Program-made: the position numbers and the translations under genes
In this document: positions 36,137-44,425 of the stretch, piece by piece
Layout: the number at the start of each line of letters is the position of its first letter
Numbering within the stretch: position 1 is the stretch's first letter
Notes under the pieces: generated by a model
The model's database searches: none
What the model saw: the letters and a program-made list of their open reading frames with translations, nothing else
Told to the model about the DNA's origin: nothing
Assembly (NCBI GenBank): GCA_025362585.1
Contig: JANYFR010000034.1
Location: 1-64,000 of the forward strand
Direction of reading: 5' to 3'
Source of the DNA: Acidimicrobiales bacterium
GTDB taxonomy: Bacteria; Actinomycetota; Acidimicrobiia; Acidimicrobiales; RAAP-2
DNA: 64,000 bases

Positions 36137-37483
36137 GTGGATACAACCCGAGTCTTCAAGGCCTACGACATTCGAGGCACGTATCCCGACCAGATCGATG
36201 AAGGTCTGGCGCGCGCCATCGGCTCAGCCTTCGCCACTCACGTCGACGCCCCGCGTATCGTTTTCGCCCGCGACATGCGTCCGTCGGGCGTCGCGCTCAG
36301 CGTCGCTTTCGCCGAAGGCGCACGAGCCGTCGGAGTGGAGGTCGTCGATCTGGGGCTGGCCTCGACCGACTTCCTCTACTTCGCCACCGGCTACCTCGGC
36401 ACACCGGGCGCGATGTTCACCGCCTCGCACAATCCGGCCCAGTACAACGGGATCAAGCTCTGTCTCGCCGGCGCCAAGCCAATTGGCGTCGAGACCGGTC
36501 TCGTCGAGATCGAAGCACTGACGAACAGCTTCTACGCCTCACCGGCGAACGGGCCGCTCGCCTCGGTCGAATCGCTCGACCTGATGGACGAGTGGGTGGC
36601 CCACGTGCGCTCCTTCGTCGACACGACGGCACTGCGGCCGCTCAAGATTGTCGCCGACACCGCCAACGGCATGGGCGGGTTCATCGCGCCGCGAGTCTTC
36701 GCCGGCCTCCCTTTCGAGGTCGAGATCATGTACGAAGAGCTCGACGGCACCTTCCCCAATCACCCGGCCGACCCGCTCAATCCCGAAAACATCGTGGACT
36801 TGCAGCGTCGGGTCCTCGAGGTCGGTGCCGACATCGGACTGGCCTTCGACGGCGACGCCGACCGGGTCTTCTTGATCGACGAGAAGGCGCAGCCAATCAG
36901 CGGCTCAACGACGACCGCCATGGTCGCCGCGGTGATGCTCGCGCGCCACCCCGGCGCCACCATCCTCTACAACCTGATCTGCTCCAAGGCCGTGCCCGAA
37001 GTGATCGAGGAGAACGGCGGAGTCGCGGTGAAGACGCGCGTCGGGCACAGTTACATCAAGCAGGTCATGGCCGAGACCGGCGCCGTCTTTGGCGGCGAGC
37101 ACTCGGGTCACTACTACTACCGCGACAACTACCGGGCCGACTCGGGGATCATTACCGCCCTCGTGGTGCTCGAACTGCTCAGTACGGGGTCGATCCCGCT
37201 CTCGAGGCTCGTGGCGCCCTACGAACGGTACGCCGATTCGGGGGAGATCAACACTCGCGTGGCCAACCCCGTGGCGACCGTCGCGGCGCTGGCGTCAAGT
37301 CTCGGCGCCGCAGGGGTCAACGTCGAGACGCTCGACGGATTGAGTGCGGACTACGGCGACTGGTGGTTCAACTTGCGGCCCTCGAATACCGAACCGCTCC
37401 TGCGTCTTAACGTGGAGGCGCCGGACTCGTCGCAGTGCGCCCAGCACGTCGCTGAGGTCCTGGCGCTCTTTGAAGGGAAATGA
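36137..37483 (+). CDS. manB: phosphomannomutase/phosphoglucomutase
   Basis: This 448-residue alpha-D-phosphohexomutase interconverts the 6- and 1-phosphates of mannose and/or glucose. It shows FKAYDIRGTYPDQ at the N-terminus, the phosphoserine loop TASHNPAQYNGIK (near residue 96), the metal-binding DGDADR (near 238), the sugar-recognition GEHSGHYYYRDNYRADSG and the phosphate-binding RPSNTEPLLRLNVEA at the C-terminus. Mannose preference is inferred from the family branch (GEHSGH, Pmm/Pgm) and the surrounding glycan genes. Its end overlaps or abuts the Trm112-like gene, the usual actinobacterial arrangement. Confidence 0.92.
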   Translation: MDTTRVFKAYDIRGTYPDQIDEGLARAIGSAFATHVDAPRIVFARDMRPSGVALSVAFAEGARAVGVEVVDLGLASTDFLYFATGYLGTPGAMFTASHNPAQYNGIKLCLAGAKPIGVETGLVEIEALTNSFYASPANGPLASVESLDLMDEWVAHVRSFVDTTALRPLKIVADTANGMGGFIAPRVFAGLPFEVEIMYEELDGTFPNHPADPLNPENIVDLQRRVLEVGADIGLAFDGDADRVFLIDEKAQPISGSTTTAMVAAVMLARHPGATILYNLICSKAVPEVIEENGGVAVKTRVGHSYIKQVMAETGAVFGGEHSGHYYYRDNYRADSGIITALVVLELLSTGSIPLSRLVAPYERYADSGEINTRVANPVATVAALASSLGAAGVNVETLDGLSADYGDWWFNLRPSNTEPLLRLNVEAPDSSQCAQHVAEVLALFEGK

Positions 37484-37485
37484 TC

Positions 37486-37713
37486 ATGGCTCTCGACGGA
37501 TTTCTGCTCGCGCTGCTCGAAGACCCGGTCGACCACGAGGAACTGCTCTACGTGGCGAGTGCCAACGTCCTCTACAACCCACGGCGCCGCGTGGCCTACG
37601 AGGTTCGAGACTCCATTGCGGTACTGCTGCCCGACGAGTGTCGAGCGGTGAGCGACGTCGATCACGACGCGTGGGTGAACGACCCCCAGGCCGTGCGCAC
37701 CGGTCGCCCGTAG
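37486..37713 (+). CDS. Trm112-like protein
   Basis: This 75-residue protein of the Trm112/UPF0434 family is recognised by the ordered LALLEDPVDHEELLYV, which stands where LVCPxCxGxL occurs in other members, and by the C-terminal YEVRDSIAVLLPDECRAVS, matching the family's YPIRDGIPVML-DEAR. The zinc cysteines are not present, as in many actinobacterial copies. Eukaryotic Trm112 activates methyltransferases; the bacterial role is unsettled. GAAGGG lies 8 bases before the ATG at 37486, favouring it over the ATG at 37480 that overlaps the manB stop. Confidence 0.85.
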   Translation: MALDGFLLALLEDPVDHEELLYVASANVLYNPRRRVAYEVRDSIAVLLPDECRAVSDVDHDAWVNDPQAVRTGRP

Positions 37714-37719
37714 CGGTCC

Positions 37720-38928
37720 CTAATTGAGCCGTTCGACGATCATGGCCATGCCTTGGCCGCCACCGACGCACATCGACTCCATCCCGAAGCGCTGGCCCGA
37801 GTCCTCCAGTGAGTTGAGCAGCGTCGTCATGATGCGCGCCCCGGTCATGCCAAAGGGATGGCCGAGGGCAATCGCGCCGCCGCGGATGTTGAGCTTGTCG
37901 AGGGTGATGCCGAGGTGCTTGGCGCTCGGAATGACCTGGGCCGCGAAGGCCTCGTTGATCTCCACCAGATCGATGTCGTCAATGGTCATGCCGGCACGCT
38001 GGAGCGCTTGACGGCAGGCCTCGATCGGGCCGAGACCCATGATCTCGGGGTTGAGCCCGCTGACCGCGCTCGCCACGATGCGCGCGAGGGGCTTCAGGCC
38101 GAGCTGCTGGGCGCGGGTGTCGCTCATCACGACGACCGCCGCGGCGCCGTCGTTGAGCGGACAGGCGTTGCCGGCGGTGATCGATCCGCCCTCTCGAAAG
38201 ACCGGTTGCAGCGTCGAAAGTCGCTCGAGGGTCGTGCCGGCGCGCGGGCCGTCGTCGCGGGTGACGACGGTGCCGTCGGGCAGCGTGACCGGGATGATCT
38301 CGCGTTCGAAGAAGCCGTTCTCCTGATGGGCCACGGCGAGCTCTTGACTGCGAACGGCGAACTCGTCCATCTCCAGGCGCGAGACCTTTTCGTACTCGGC
38401 GACATTCTCGGCGGTCTGGCCCATGGCGATGTAGATGTCGGGGAGGCCCGGTTGCGCGGTCCAGGGCTCGGAGACCCGCTCCGAGCGACTCTGGGTTCGG
38501 GCCATGGCCTCGGCGAAGAGTGGATTCACGGCCCTGCCGCTGTCCGAGGCCCCGCTCGCGAAACGCGACACCGTCTCAACACCCGCGGCGACGAAGACGT
38601 CACCCTCGCCCGCGCGAATGGCGTGAGCGGCCATGCGAATTGTCTGCAGCGATGAGGAGCAGTAGCGATTCACCGTGACGCCGGGCACGTTGTCGAGCCC
38701 GGCCAGGAGCGCCGCGACCCGAGCGACGTTGAAGCCCGACTCACCGGCCGGCTGACCGCAGCCCACGATGAGGTCCTCCACGCTCTGGGGGTCCAACTCG
38801 GGCACCTTCGCGAGGACGGCGCGCACCACGAGGGCCGTGAGGTCGTCGGGACGCATGTCGACGAGCGAGCCCTTGAAGGCCCGACCAATGGGGGTTCGAC
38901 CAGTGGCGACGATCACGGCTTCGGGCAT
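37720..38928 (-). CDS. acetyl-CoA C-acyltransferase (thiolase)
   Basis: This 402-residue thiolase shows the acyl-enzyme Cys in VNRYCSSSLQTIRMAA (Cys 90), the NGGSITAGNACPLNDGAAA-type block (here GSITAGNACPLNDGAAAV), the His of NIRGGAIALGHPFGMTGARI (near 358) and the second Cys in MCVGGGQGMAMIVE (near 388). It catalyses thiolytic cleavage of 3-ketoacyl-CoA or its reverse condensation; chain-length preference cannot be read. AGGAGG four bases before the ATG at 38928 marks the start. It is an isolated gene that converges on the Trm112-like gene. Confidence 0.92.
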   Translation of the reverse strand: MPEAVIVATGRTPIGRAFKGSLVDMRPDDLTALVVRAVLAKVPELDPQSVEDLIVGCGQPAGESGFNVARVAALLAGLDNVPGVTVNRYCSSSLQTIRMAAHAIRAGEGDVFVAAGVETVSRFASGASDSGRAVNPLFAEAMARTQSRSERVSEPWTAQPGLPDIYIAMGQTAENVAEYEKVSRLEMDEFAVRSQELAVAHQENGFFEREIIPVTLPDGTVVTRDDGPRAGTTLERLSTLQPVFREGGSITAGNACPLNDGAAAVVVMSDTRAQQLGLKPLARIVASAVSGLNPEIMGLGPIEACRQALQRAGMTIDDIDLVEINEAFAAQVIPSAKHLGITLDKLNIRGGAIALGHPFGMTGARIMTTLLNSLEDSGQRFGMESMCVGGGQGMAMIVERLN

Positions 38929-38990
38929 GGGTCCTCCTAGGAGCACGGCAGGATTACTGGAGCGAGCATACCCAACTCGTCCCCGGCGCC

Positions 38991-39506
38991 TCAGTGTGAC
39001 GAGTCGACGTCCAGGGGCCCTTCATCGTCGAAACCCTGGCGCACGCCCTGACCGGCCCGGCGACGCAGCTGCTCGGGTTCGAACAGCATCCAGTAGGCGT
39101 TACGCGCGTGCTTGCGCGAGCGGTTTTCGAAGACTTGCGCCAGCACCTCGGGGTCGTCGGCCTCGTCCTCGTGGACGAAGACCTCGAGGATCGGAGTGGA
39201 CGTGAGGAGTTGGGCCAGCATGATGCCCTGTGCGGCCTCGTGGGCGCACTGCTTGTCGATGGGGGCCCTACCCGGCATGCCCAGCGCCACGACGATCTGA
39301 CAGCCGTCCCGTTCGATCAGGTTCTTCGCGGCGACCGCGAGATCCTTAAAGCCGGGGACGGTCCTCGCCATCACGGTAAACGTGGTGTCGAAGCCGGGGC
39401 ACGTTGCCAGTTCGGCGCGCGCGGCGCCGCCCATGTCGTAGCGGGCGAACATCGTGTCGACGACCCCGATTCTCACCTTCTGCGCGGACTTCTTGTCCTT
39501 GGCCAT
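38991..39506 (-). CDS. ribC: riboflavin synthase of the archaeal (lumazine-synthase-like) class
   Basis: The 171 residues match archaeal RibC almost end to end: VRIGVVDTMFARYDM, then RTVPGFKDLAVAAKNLIE, GCQIVVALGMPGRAPIDKQC, AHEAAQGIMLAQLLTSTPIL, EVFVHEDEADD and, near the C-terminus, GQGVRQGFDDEGP. In Methanocaldococcus the corresponding pentameric enzyme dismutates 6,7-dimethyl-8-ribityllumazine to riboflavin; it is unrelated to the two-domain bacterial RibE. Nearly every block conserved in the archaeal proteins is retained, so activity is expected. No other rib gene is nearby. GGAG four bases before the ATG and TACACT farther upstream suggest its own promoter. A divergent lumazine synthase-like role is the only serious alternative. 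Confidence 0.88.
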   Translation of the reverse strand: MAKDKKSAQKVRIGVVDTMFARYDMGGAARAELATCPGFDTTFTVMARTVPGFKDLAVAAKNLIERDGCQIVVALGMPGRAPIDKQCAHEAAQGIMLAQLLTSTPILEVFVHEDEADDPEVLAQVFENRSRKHARNAYWMLFEPEQLRRRAGQGVRQGFDDEGPLDVDSSH

Positions 39507-39579
39507 GGTGCTCCATTCGTGACTCGACCCCAGTGTAGGAGTCGAGTGGGCCAGAGCCCGCTCGAGTGGGCGAGGACCT

Positions 39580-40533
39580 CTAGCGCGGCGCGAGCCCTTC
39601 GACGGCCTCTTTTAGATCGACGCCGAACGGGACGATGGCGATGGACGGGATCTGCACGCCCGCCTCGACGTAACGCGCCACGTGCTCGCGGCACGCCCCG
39701 TAGGAGCCGTGGATGATCAGTTCGTCGACGACCCGGTCGGGGATGAGCTCGTTGGCGAGCTGACGATCCCCGGCGTCCCACGCGTCCCACATTGGCTGCA
39801 GCGCCTCGCCACGTCCGAGCCACCGGTGGAACTCGGCGTAGGCCGCGACGGTCAGATATGACGAGATCATGCGTCGTCCGATGAAACGCGCGGTGTCGAC
39901 GTCCTCGGTCGGGACGACGAACAGTCGCGCGGCGATGGTCTTTCCTTCGCCGACCTCGGTGCGGCACTGGGCGACGTCGTTCGCGGCGAGCCAGTTGAGG
40001 ATTGCGCCGTCGGCCTCGGCACCGGCGAGGCGCAGCATCCCGGGGCGCAGCGCGCCGAGCAGGATCGGGGGACGCGCGGCGACGGGTCGCGCGAGTTTGA
40101 AACCGTGGACCTCGAACGTCTCGAAGACCTCGTCAATCTTTTCGCCGTCGAGGGCACGCTTCACGAAGCGCAGCACGTCACGAGTGCGCGCGTACGGCTT
40201 CTCGTAACGCACGCCATTCCAGCGCTGGACGACCGGCTCACTGGACGCGCCGAGACCCATGGTAAAACGGTCCCCGGCGACTTCGGCGAGGGCGGCGATC
40301 GACATCGCCATCAGCCCGGCGCCGCGCGTGAACACGGGCGTCACCGCGACCCCGAGGTGGAGCCGTGGCTCCCAGACTGCGGCCAGGATCAGGGGCGTAA
40401 AGCCGTCCACGCCGTCCACCTCGGCCGACCAGACGTCGGTGTAGCCGAGGTCGGCGAGCCGGTGGAACCACTCCTTGTGTTCCAGCAGCGTGACGCCGTC
40501 AAAGGGGATGGTGATGCCGTAGCGAGAAGTCAT
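39580..40533 (-). CDS. LLM-class, probably F420-dependent, oxidoreductase
   Basis: This 317-residue luciferase-like TIM barrel contains RYGITIPFDGVTLLEH at the N-terminus, FTPLILAAVWEPRLHLGVAVTPVFTRG, LAEVAGDRFTMGLGASSEPVVQRWNGVRYEKP, near-diagnostic of the actinobacterial F420-binding branch (positions 83-114), and PPILLGALRPGMLRLAGAEADG. F420 rather than FMN is inferred from the family branch and from cofD and cofE being encoded in the same window. The substrate is unknown. The ATG at 40533 is preceded by GACACT at 6 bases, close to the leaderless pattern. Confidence 0.87.
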   Translation of the reverse strand: MTSRYGITIPFDGVTLLEHKEWFHRLADLGYTDVWSAEVDGVDGFTPLILAAVWEPRLHLGVAVTPVFTRGAGLMAMSIAALAEVAGDRFTMGLGASSEPVVQRWNGVRYEKPYARTRDVLRFVKRALDGEKIDEVFETFEVHGFKLARPVAARPPILLGALRPGMLRLAGAEADGAILNWLAANDVAQCRTEVGEGKTIAARLFVVPTEDVDTARFIGRRMISSYLTVAAYAEFHRWLGRGEALQPMWDAWDAGDRQLANELIPDRVVDELIIHGSYGACREHVARYVEAGVQIPSIAIVPFGVDLKEAVEGLAPR

Positions 40534-40570
40534 GGACTCAGTGTCTCAGATACCAGGGGCGTGCGCGAAC

Positions 40571-41353
40571 CTAACCAAGGTAGTCGCCGTCGCGAGCGGC
40601 GGGCACCGCCAAACCGCGTCGCTTGAGATCGCGGACCCAGCGATCGACCAACGTCTCGAGTACGAAGGTCCGCGCGTAGTGCTTGTTCTCCGCGGCCACG
40701 AGGTCCCAGTGGGCGTGCTCGTGGTCGGTCGCGTCGACCATGTAGGTCAGGGCCTTCAGGTACTGCGCGCGTTGCTCGCGGTTGTGCCAGTCGTCATTGG
40801 TGAGCTTCCAGCGCTTCAGGGGGTTGCTCGCGCGGTCGTTGAAACGTGCGAGTTGCTCCTTGTCCGAGATGTGGAGCCAAAACTTCACGATGGTGACGCC
40901 GTCGTTGACGAGCATTCGCTCGAACTCGACGATCTCTCGAGCGGAGCGCTCAACGACGTCGCGCCCGATGAGCCCGTCGACCCGCTCGACCAGTAGTCGT
41001 CCGTACCACGAGCGGTCGTAGACGGTCATCTCGCCCCGTCCGGGTACGTCGCCCTCGAAGCGCCACAGGAAATGGTGGCGCAACTCCTCGGGCGTGGGCG
41101 CGCTGACCGGCACGACGCGAACGTGGCGCGGGTCGATGCTCATCGTGAGACGGCGGATCGCCCCACCCTTACCGGCCGCGTCAAAGCCCTCGAAGACCAC
41201 CAGCAGGCCCGGACCGACGACGTGGGGCTCAAGCAGTCCGGCGCTGAAGAGCCGCAACTGGGTCAACCGGTGTTGGGCCGCCGCAAGTCGTCGGTCGGAC
41301 TCGTCGCGGTTGAGCGATTTCGTGAGGTCGATCTGGTCGATCCGGTTGGTCAC
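40571..41353 (-). CDS. ppk2: polyphosphate kinase 2 family protein
   Basis: This 260-residue single-domain PPK2 has a Walker A in VFEGFDAAGKGGAIRRL (Lys 62), the Walker B/lid region VYDRSWYGRLLVERV (Asp 113, Arg 114) and the downstream conserved WKLTNDDWHNREQ. The family transfers phosphate between polyphosphate and nucleotides. Whether it prefers NDP or NMP, or runs toward synthesis, cannot be decided by eye. It stands with its own leader upstream of the LLM gene on the same strand (37 bases apart), so the two may be cotranscribed. ppx at 14-15 kb would degrade the same polymer. Confidence 0.92.
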   Translation of the reverse strand: MTNRIDQIDLTKSLNRDESDRRLAAAQHRLTQLRLFSAGLLEPHVVGPGLLVVFEGFDAAGKGGAIRRLTMSIDPRHVRVVPVSAPTPEELRHHFLWRFEGDVPGRGEMTVYDRSWYGRLLVERVDGLIGRDVVERSAREIVEFERMLVNDGVTIVKFWLHISDKEQLARFNDRASNPLKRWKLTNDDWHNREQRAQYLKALTYMVDATDHEHAHWDLVAAENKHYARTFVLETLVDRWVRDLKRRGLAVPAARDGDYLG

Positions 41354-41508
41354 GTCGCTCGCGCAACCAACGGTCGATGGGTCACGGCCAACTCCTTCAG
41401 CTCAATCAGCAACGTAGCGCACGGTAGGGCGATCGGCCCCAATCTCGTGGTTCCGGTCGTCCTCTCTAGGCTGGGCGTGCCCTCGGTCGGGTCAACTCAG
41501 AGAGAACT

Positions 41509-42459
41509 ATGCGTAAATCTGTCATCGTGGGAATCGTGGTGGCGCTGGTCGCGGCCCCGCTGGTCACGGGCCCCGCGCACCCCGCGTCCGCCCAGAGCTC
41601 GCGGACGTCGAGTGCGAACGCTCCCTACCGGCCGGCGCCGATCTGCGTGACGACCTGCAGCGTGTGGCGACCAGTGGACACCTGGAGTCGGGGCGCTCCG
41701 TCAATCCTCACGACGACCTTCGCGCCCTTCGCCGAGCGTCCGGCCACCGTGGTCTACGCGGCCTGGATCCGCACCGCCTCGACCGACCTCGCGCTGTACC
41801 TCGGCTACAAGGGCCCCGGCGTGACCGGTCCAACGCTCTCACGGGGCCCCGAATCGGTCCCTCTCGTGGGGCGTCCGAGGCTGCTCGCAACCTTCAACTC
41901 GGGCTTCTACGAGAAGGACGGCGCGGCCGGCTTCTACGCCCACCACACCCTGTACTTCCCTATGGTCAAGGGCCTCGCCACCGTGGTGCGTTACGCCGAC
42001 GGCCACGTCGACGTCCAGACCTGGACCCACGGGGCTCGACCCGGTCCAACTATCGTGATGGCCCGCCAGAACCTGTCGCTGCTCGTAGACGGCGGACGAG
42101 CGACGGGCCTGGTTCACGACAACGCCGCCTGGGGCCTGACCCTGCACGGCGTGGCGGCCGTGTGGCGCACCGCACTCGGTGTCGACGGGCGGGGTAATCT
42201 CGTCTACGCGGCCGTCCCCAACGTAACGGCGGCCGCCCTGGCTGACGTGGTGGTGCGACTGCACCTGGTGCGCGCGATGCAGCTTGACATCAATCCCGAG
42301 TGGCCGATATTCGTCACCTACGCGGCCGCCGGCGCGGCCGGCCCTTCGTTGTTCGTGCCTAATCCGAACCAGATCCCTGGACGTTTCCTCTCCACCAGCA
42401 CTAAGGACTTCTTTGCCGTCTTCGTAACCGACCGCCCCGGCGAAGCTCAACCGTGGTAG
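41509..42459 (+). CDS. secreted phosphodiester glycosidase (NAGPA domain)
   Basis: This 316-residue protein has a clean signal peptide (VIVGIVVALVAAPLVTGPAH, cleavage near ASA-QS) and a NAGPA/DUF2233 domain. Landmarks are LLATFNSGFYEKDGAAGFYA near residue 124, the region around LVDGGRATGLVHDNAAWG and RTALGVDG, and near the C-terminus the AMQLDINPEWPIFVTY block, all typical of the family. NAGPA removes GlcNAc from GlcNAc-phosphate diesters; bacterial members such as teichoic-acid enzymes act on sugar phosphodiesters outside the cell. AGAGAGAACT before the ATG is the ribosome binding site. It overlaps the CapA gene by 7 bases, so both probably act on one surface polymer. Confidence 0.83.
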   Translation: MRKSVIVGIVVALVAAPLVTGPAHPASAQSSRTSSANAPYRPAPICVTTCSVWRPVDTWSRGAPSILTTTFAPFAERPATVVYAAWIRTASTDLALYLGYKGPGVTGPTLSRGPESVPLVGRPRLLATFNSGFYEKDGAAGFYAHHTLYFPMVKGLATVVRYADGHVDVQTWTHGARPGPTIVMARQNLSLLVDGGRATGLVHDNAAWGLTLHGVAAVWRTALGVDGRGNLVYAAVPNVTAAALADVVVRLHLVRAMQLDINPEWPIFVTYAAAGAAGPSLFVPNPNQIPGRFLSTSTKDFFAVFVTDRPGEAQPW

Positions 42460-43607
42460 CGCGCCACGCGGCGAGGTCGGCGAAGCACGGTTTGCGGGCC
42501 CAACGAGTCGCCGTCTGGGGCAGTCTCGGAGCCGTCATCATCGCCGTGGTGGCCGTGGGCTCGGCGAACGTGCTCACCTCGGGCGACCACGCCTCGACCT
42601 CGACCACCACCAGCGCGGTCGCCACCACCACCACGACCACCACCACCACCACGCTGGCGACCGCGAGCCTCTCGGCCGTGGGTGATACTGAATTGGGCAA
42701 TTCGCCCCAGCTCCCGGCGGACCCCACCGCGTACCTGCTTCCCATCAAATCCGCGCTCGCGGCCCCGATTGTCGTTGGCAACCTCGAGGGCACGATGACC
42801 AGCGCCACCACGTCCAAGTGCGCGCCGACGTCGACGCACTGTTTCGCCTTCCAGATTCCGACCTCCTACGCTCGCGCCTATCGGAATGTCGGGTTCACCG
42901 TCCTCAACAGTGCCAACAATCACAGCCACGACTTTGGCGCCCAGGGCACTGCCGACACGAGCGCCGCACTGGCGGACGCGGGAATTGCTCAGGCGGGCCT
43001 GCCCGGCCAGATCGCGATCGTTCGCGAGGGGTCGCTGAAGGTCGCCGTCGTGGGCGTCGCGCCCTACGCAGTCACCAACGACCTACTGAATTTGGTGTCC
43101 GCGGCCCAGCTCATTGCCGAGGCCCAGCGCCGGGCGAATCTCGTCGTCGTCTACATGCACGCCGGCGCCGAGGGGACGATGGCCGACCACGTCTCACGGG
43201 CCACCGAGACCTACGTGGGCGAGAATCGGGGCAACCCCTACGCGTTCGCCCACATGGCGATCGATCATGGCGCCGACCTGGTGATCGCGAGCGGACCCCA
43301 CGTGTTGCGCGCGATGGAGTGGTATCGCGGACACCTCATCGCCTACAGCCTCGGCGACTTCGCCAACTTCTACGACTTCTCGTCCGCGGGGAGCTTGCGC
43401 CTTTCGGGTATCTTGCACGTCACGCTCGACGCGCACGGCGCCTTTGTCGCCGGCCACTTCACGTCGCTGAGCCTGAGCCCGTCGGGTCAGCCCTTCGTCG
43501 ATCCCACGGGGGCCGCCGCGGCGTTCGTCAACCAACACTCCACGGCCGACTTCGGGGCCACGGGCGCCCTGATTAACCGTCGCGGCGAGATCAAGCGACC
43601 GACCTAG
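42453..43607 (+). CDS. CapA-family (PGA_cap) metallophosphatase-like surface protein
   Basis: This 384-residue protein has an N-terminal membrane anchor (VAVWGSLGAVIIAVVAVGSA), a Thr-rich linker with a run of ten Thr, and a PGA_cap domain. The domain's metallophosphoesterase-like signatures are SAVGDTELG, IVVGNLEGT, VLNSANNHSHDFGAQG, VVVYMHAGAEG (in place of the usual H-W-G-x-E) and ASGPHVLRAMEWYRG, then IAYSLGDFANF. CapA of Bacillus is needed for poly-gamma-glutamate capsules; most actinobacterial members have unknown targets. The GTG at 42453 overlaps the glycosidase stop. It converges on the 43614 gene with 6 bases between. Confidence 0.83.
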   Translation: MVARHAARSAKHGLRAQRVAVWGSLGAVIIAVVAVGSANVLTSGDHASTSTTTSAVATTTTTTTTTTLATASLSAVGDTELGNSPQLPADPTAYLLPIKSALAAPIVVGNLEGTMTSATTSKCAPTSTHCFAFQIPTSYARAYRNVGFTVLNSANNHSHDFGAQGTADTSAALADAGIAQAGLPGQIAIVREGSLKVAVVGVAPYAVTNDLLNLVSAAQLIAEAQRRANLVVVYMHAGAEGTMADHVSRATETYVGENRGNPYAFAHMAIDHGADLVIASGPHVLRAMEWYRGHLIAYSLGDFANFYDFSSAGSLRLSGILHVTLDAHGAFVAGHFTSLSLSPSGQPFVDPTGAAAAFVNQHSTADFGATGALINRRGEIKRPT

Positions 43608-43613
43608 CACTGA

Positions 43614-44219
43614 TTAGCACCCGCCGGGCGGCCCCGGCGTGCCCGGTCCGAGGCGAAAGTCGTCAACCGTACCCACGTTGAAGCGACGCGGGTTCGGGCC
43701 GAGGTGCACGACGTACCAGAGGCCGCGCCACGAAATGAGCGAGGCCACCGCGACCGAGACAATGACGTGGTTGCGTCGCACGACCAGGCGCACTCGCGGC
43801 AGGTGCCAGTAACCGATCCGGTTCTCGCACGCGCCGGGCGTGATCCACCGCGCGAGGCGCGCATTGGCCTCCACGCGAACCAGTGTGCTGGTGGCTCCCG
43901 CGACGAGTCTTCGGCGATAGGCCGCGAGGTCGAGGAAGTAGAAGTATTCGAGGCGGGTGACGTAATCGCCGGCCGGCGCCCGAATGACGCCGGTCTTCAT
44001 GCGGAGGTAGGCGGACTCGGGGAAGAAGACGGTCGTCGCGAGAGTCGTGGAGTCGTGTCGAATCGCGCGAAACAGTGTCTGCATCTGGTGGGTGAGCGGC
44101 GCCGCGAACGACGGTTCGACGTTCGTCTGGGGCAGGTTCTCGGGCGGGGTTGCGCCATTCGCGGGCGACGCGACGAGCGCGGCGGCCCCGACGAGCAAGA
44201 GGGCGACGCGTCGCGTCAC
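43614..44219 (-). CDS. secreted protein of unknown function
   Basis: This 201-residue protein has a signal peptide (VALLLVGAAALVASPANGA). The mature part contains MQTLFRAIRHDSTTLA, EYFYFLDLAAYRRRL, a short Cys-containing WITPGACENRIGYWHLP and WRGLWYVVHLGPNPR near the C-terminus. I do not recognise the family. It is the last gene of a three-gene minus-strand operon (YfhO-like - small membrane protein - this gene) linked by two 4-base overlaps, the second being GTGA at 44216-44219. The GTG at 44219 is preferred because a longer frame is Arg-rich and antisense-like. Confidence 0.65.
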   Translation of the reverse strand: MTRRVALLLVGAAALVASPANGATPPENLPQTNVEPSFAAPLTHQMQTLFRAIRHDSTTLATTVFFPESAYLRMKTGVIRAPAGDYVTRLEYFYFLDLAAYRRRLVAGATSTLVRVEANARLARWITPGACENRIGYWHLPRVRLVVRRNHVIVSVAVASLISWRGLWYVVHLGPNPRRFNVGTVDDFRLGPGTPGPPGGC

Positions 44220-44425
44220 GCCGCGCGCCAGCGTCGCAACGCAATCACCGTCCAGATGGCCTCGACGACACCGAAGGGCCACGTGCCGCTCAAGAAGCCG
44301 TACGCGCTCGAGAGGAGGCAGCCCGTGGCGAAGAGCAGGACGAAGAGCCGGCCCCGCGACTCGAGAGCGTACATGACCATCATGAAGGAGACGGCGCAGA
44401 TTCCGTAGAGCGTGACCCACGTCAC
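44216..44425 (-). CDS. small membrane protein with two hydrophobic segments
   Basis: This 69-residue protein has two membrane helices (VTLYGICAVSFMMVMYALE and LFVLLFATGCLLSSAYGFL) and a C-terminal GTWPFGVVEAIWTVIALRRW, a motif that I associate with short uncharacterised actinobacterial membrane proteins. It is sandwiched between, and overlaps by 4 bases, both the YfhO-like gene (ATGA at 44422) and the secreted-protein gene (GTGA at 44216), so it is probably an accessory subunit. Confidence 0.7.
   Translation of the reverse strand: MTWVTLYGICAVSFMMVMYALESRGRLFVLLFATGCLLSSAYGFLSGTWPFGVVEAIWTVIALRRWRAA

Noticed and set aside
42600-42665. ACC trinucleotide run as a microsatellite or CRISPR-like repeat
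   Set aside because: It encodes the poly-Thr linker of the CapA-like protein; there are no spacers or repeats of CRISPR size anywhere in the window.
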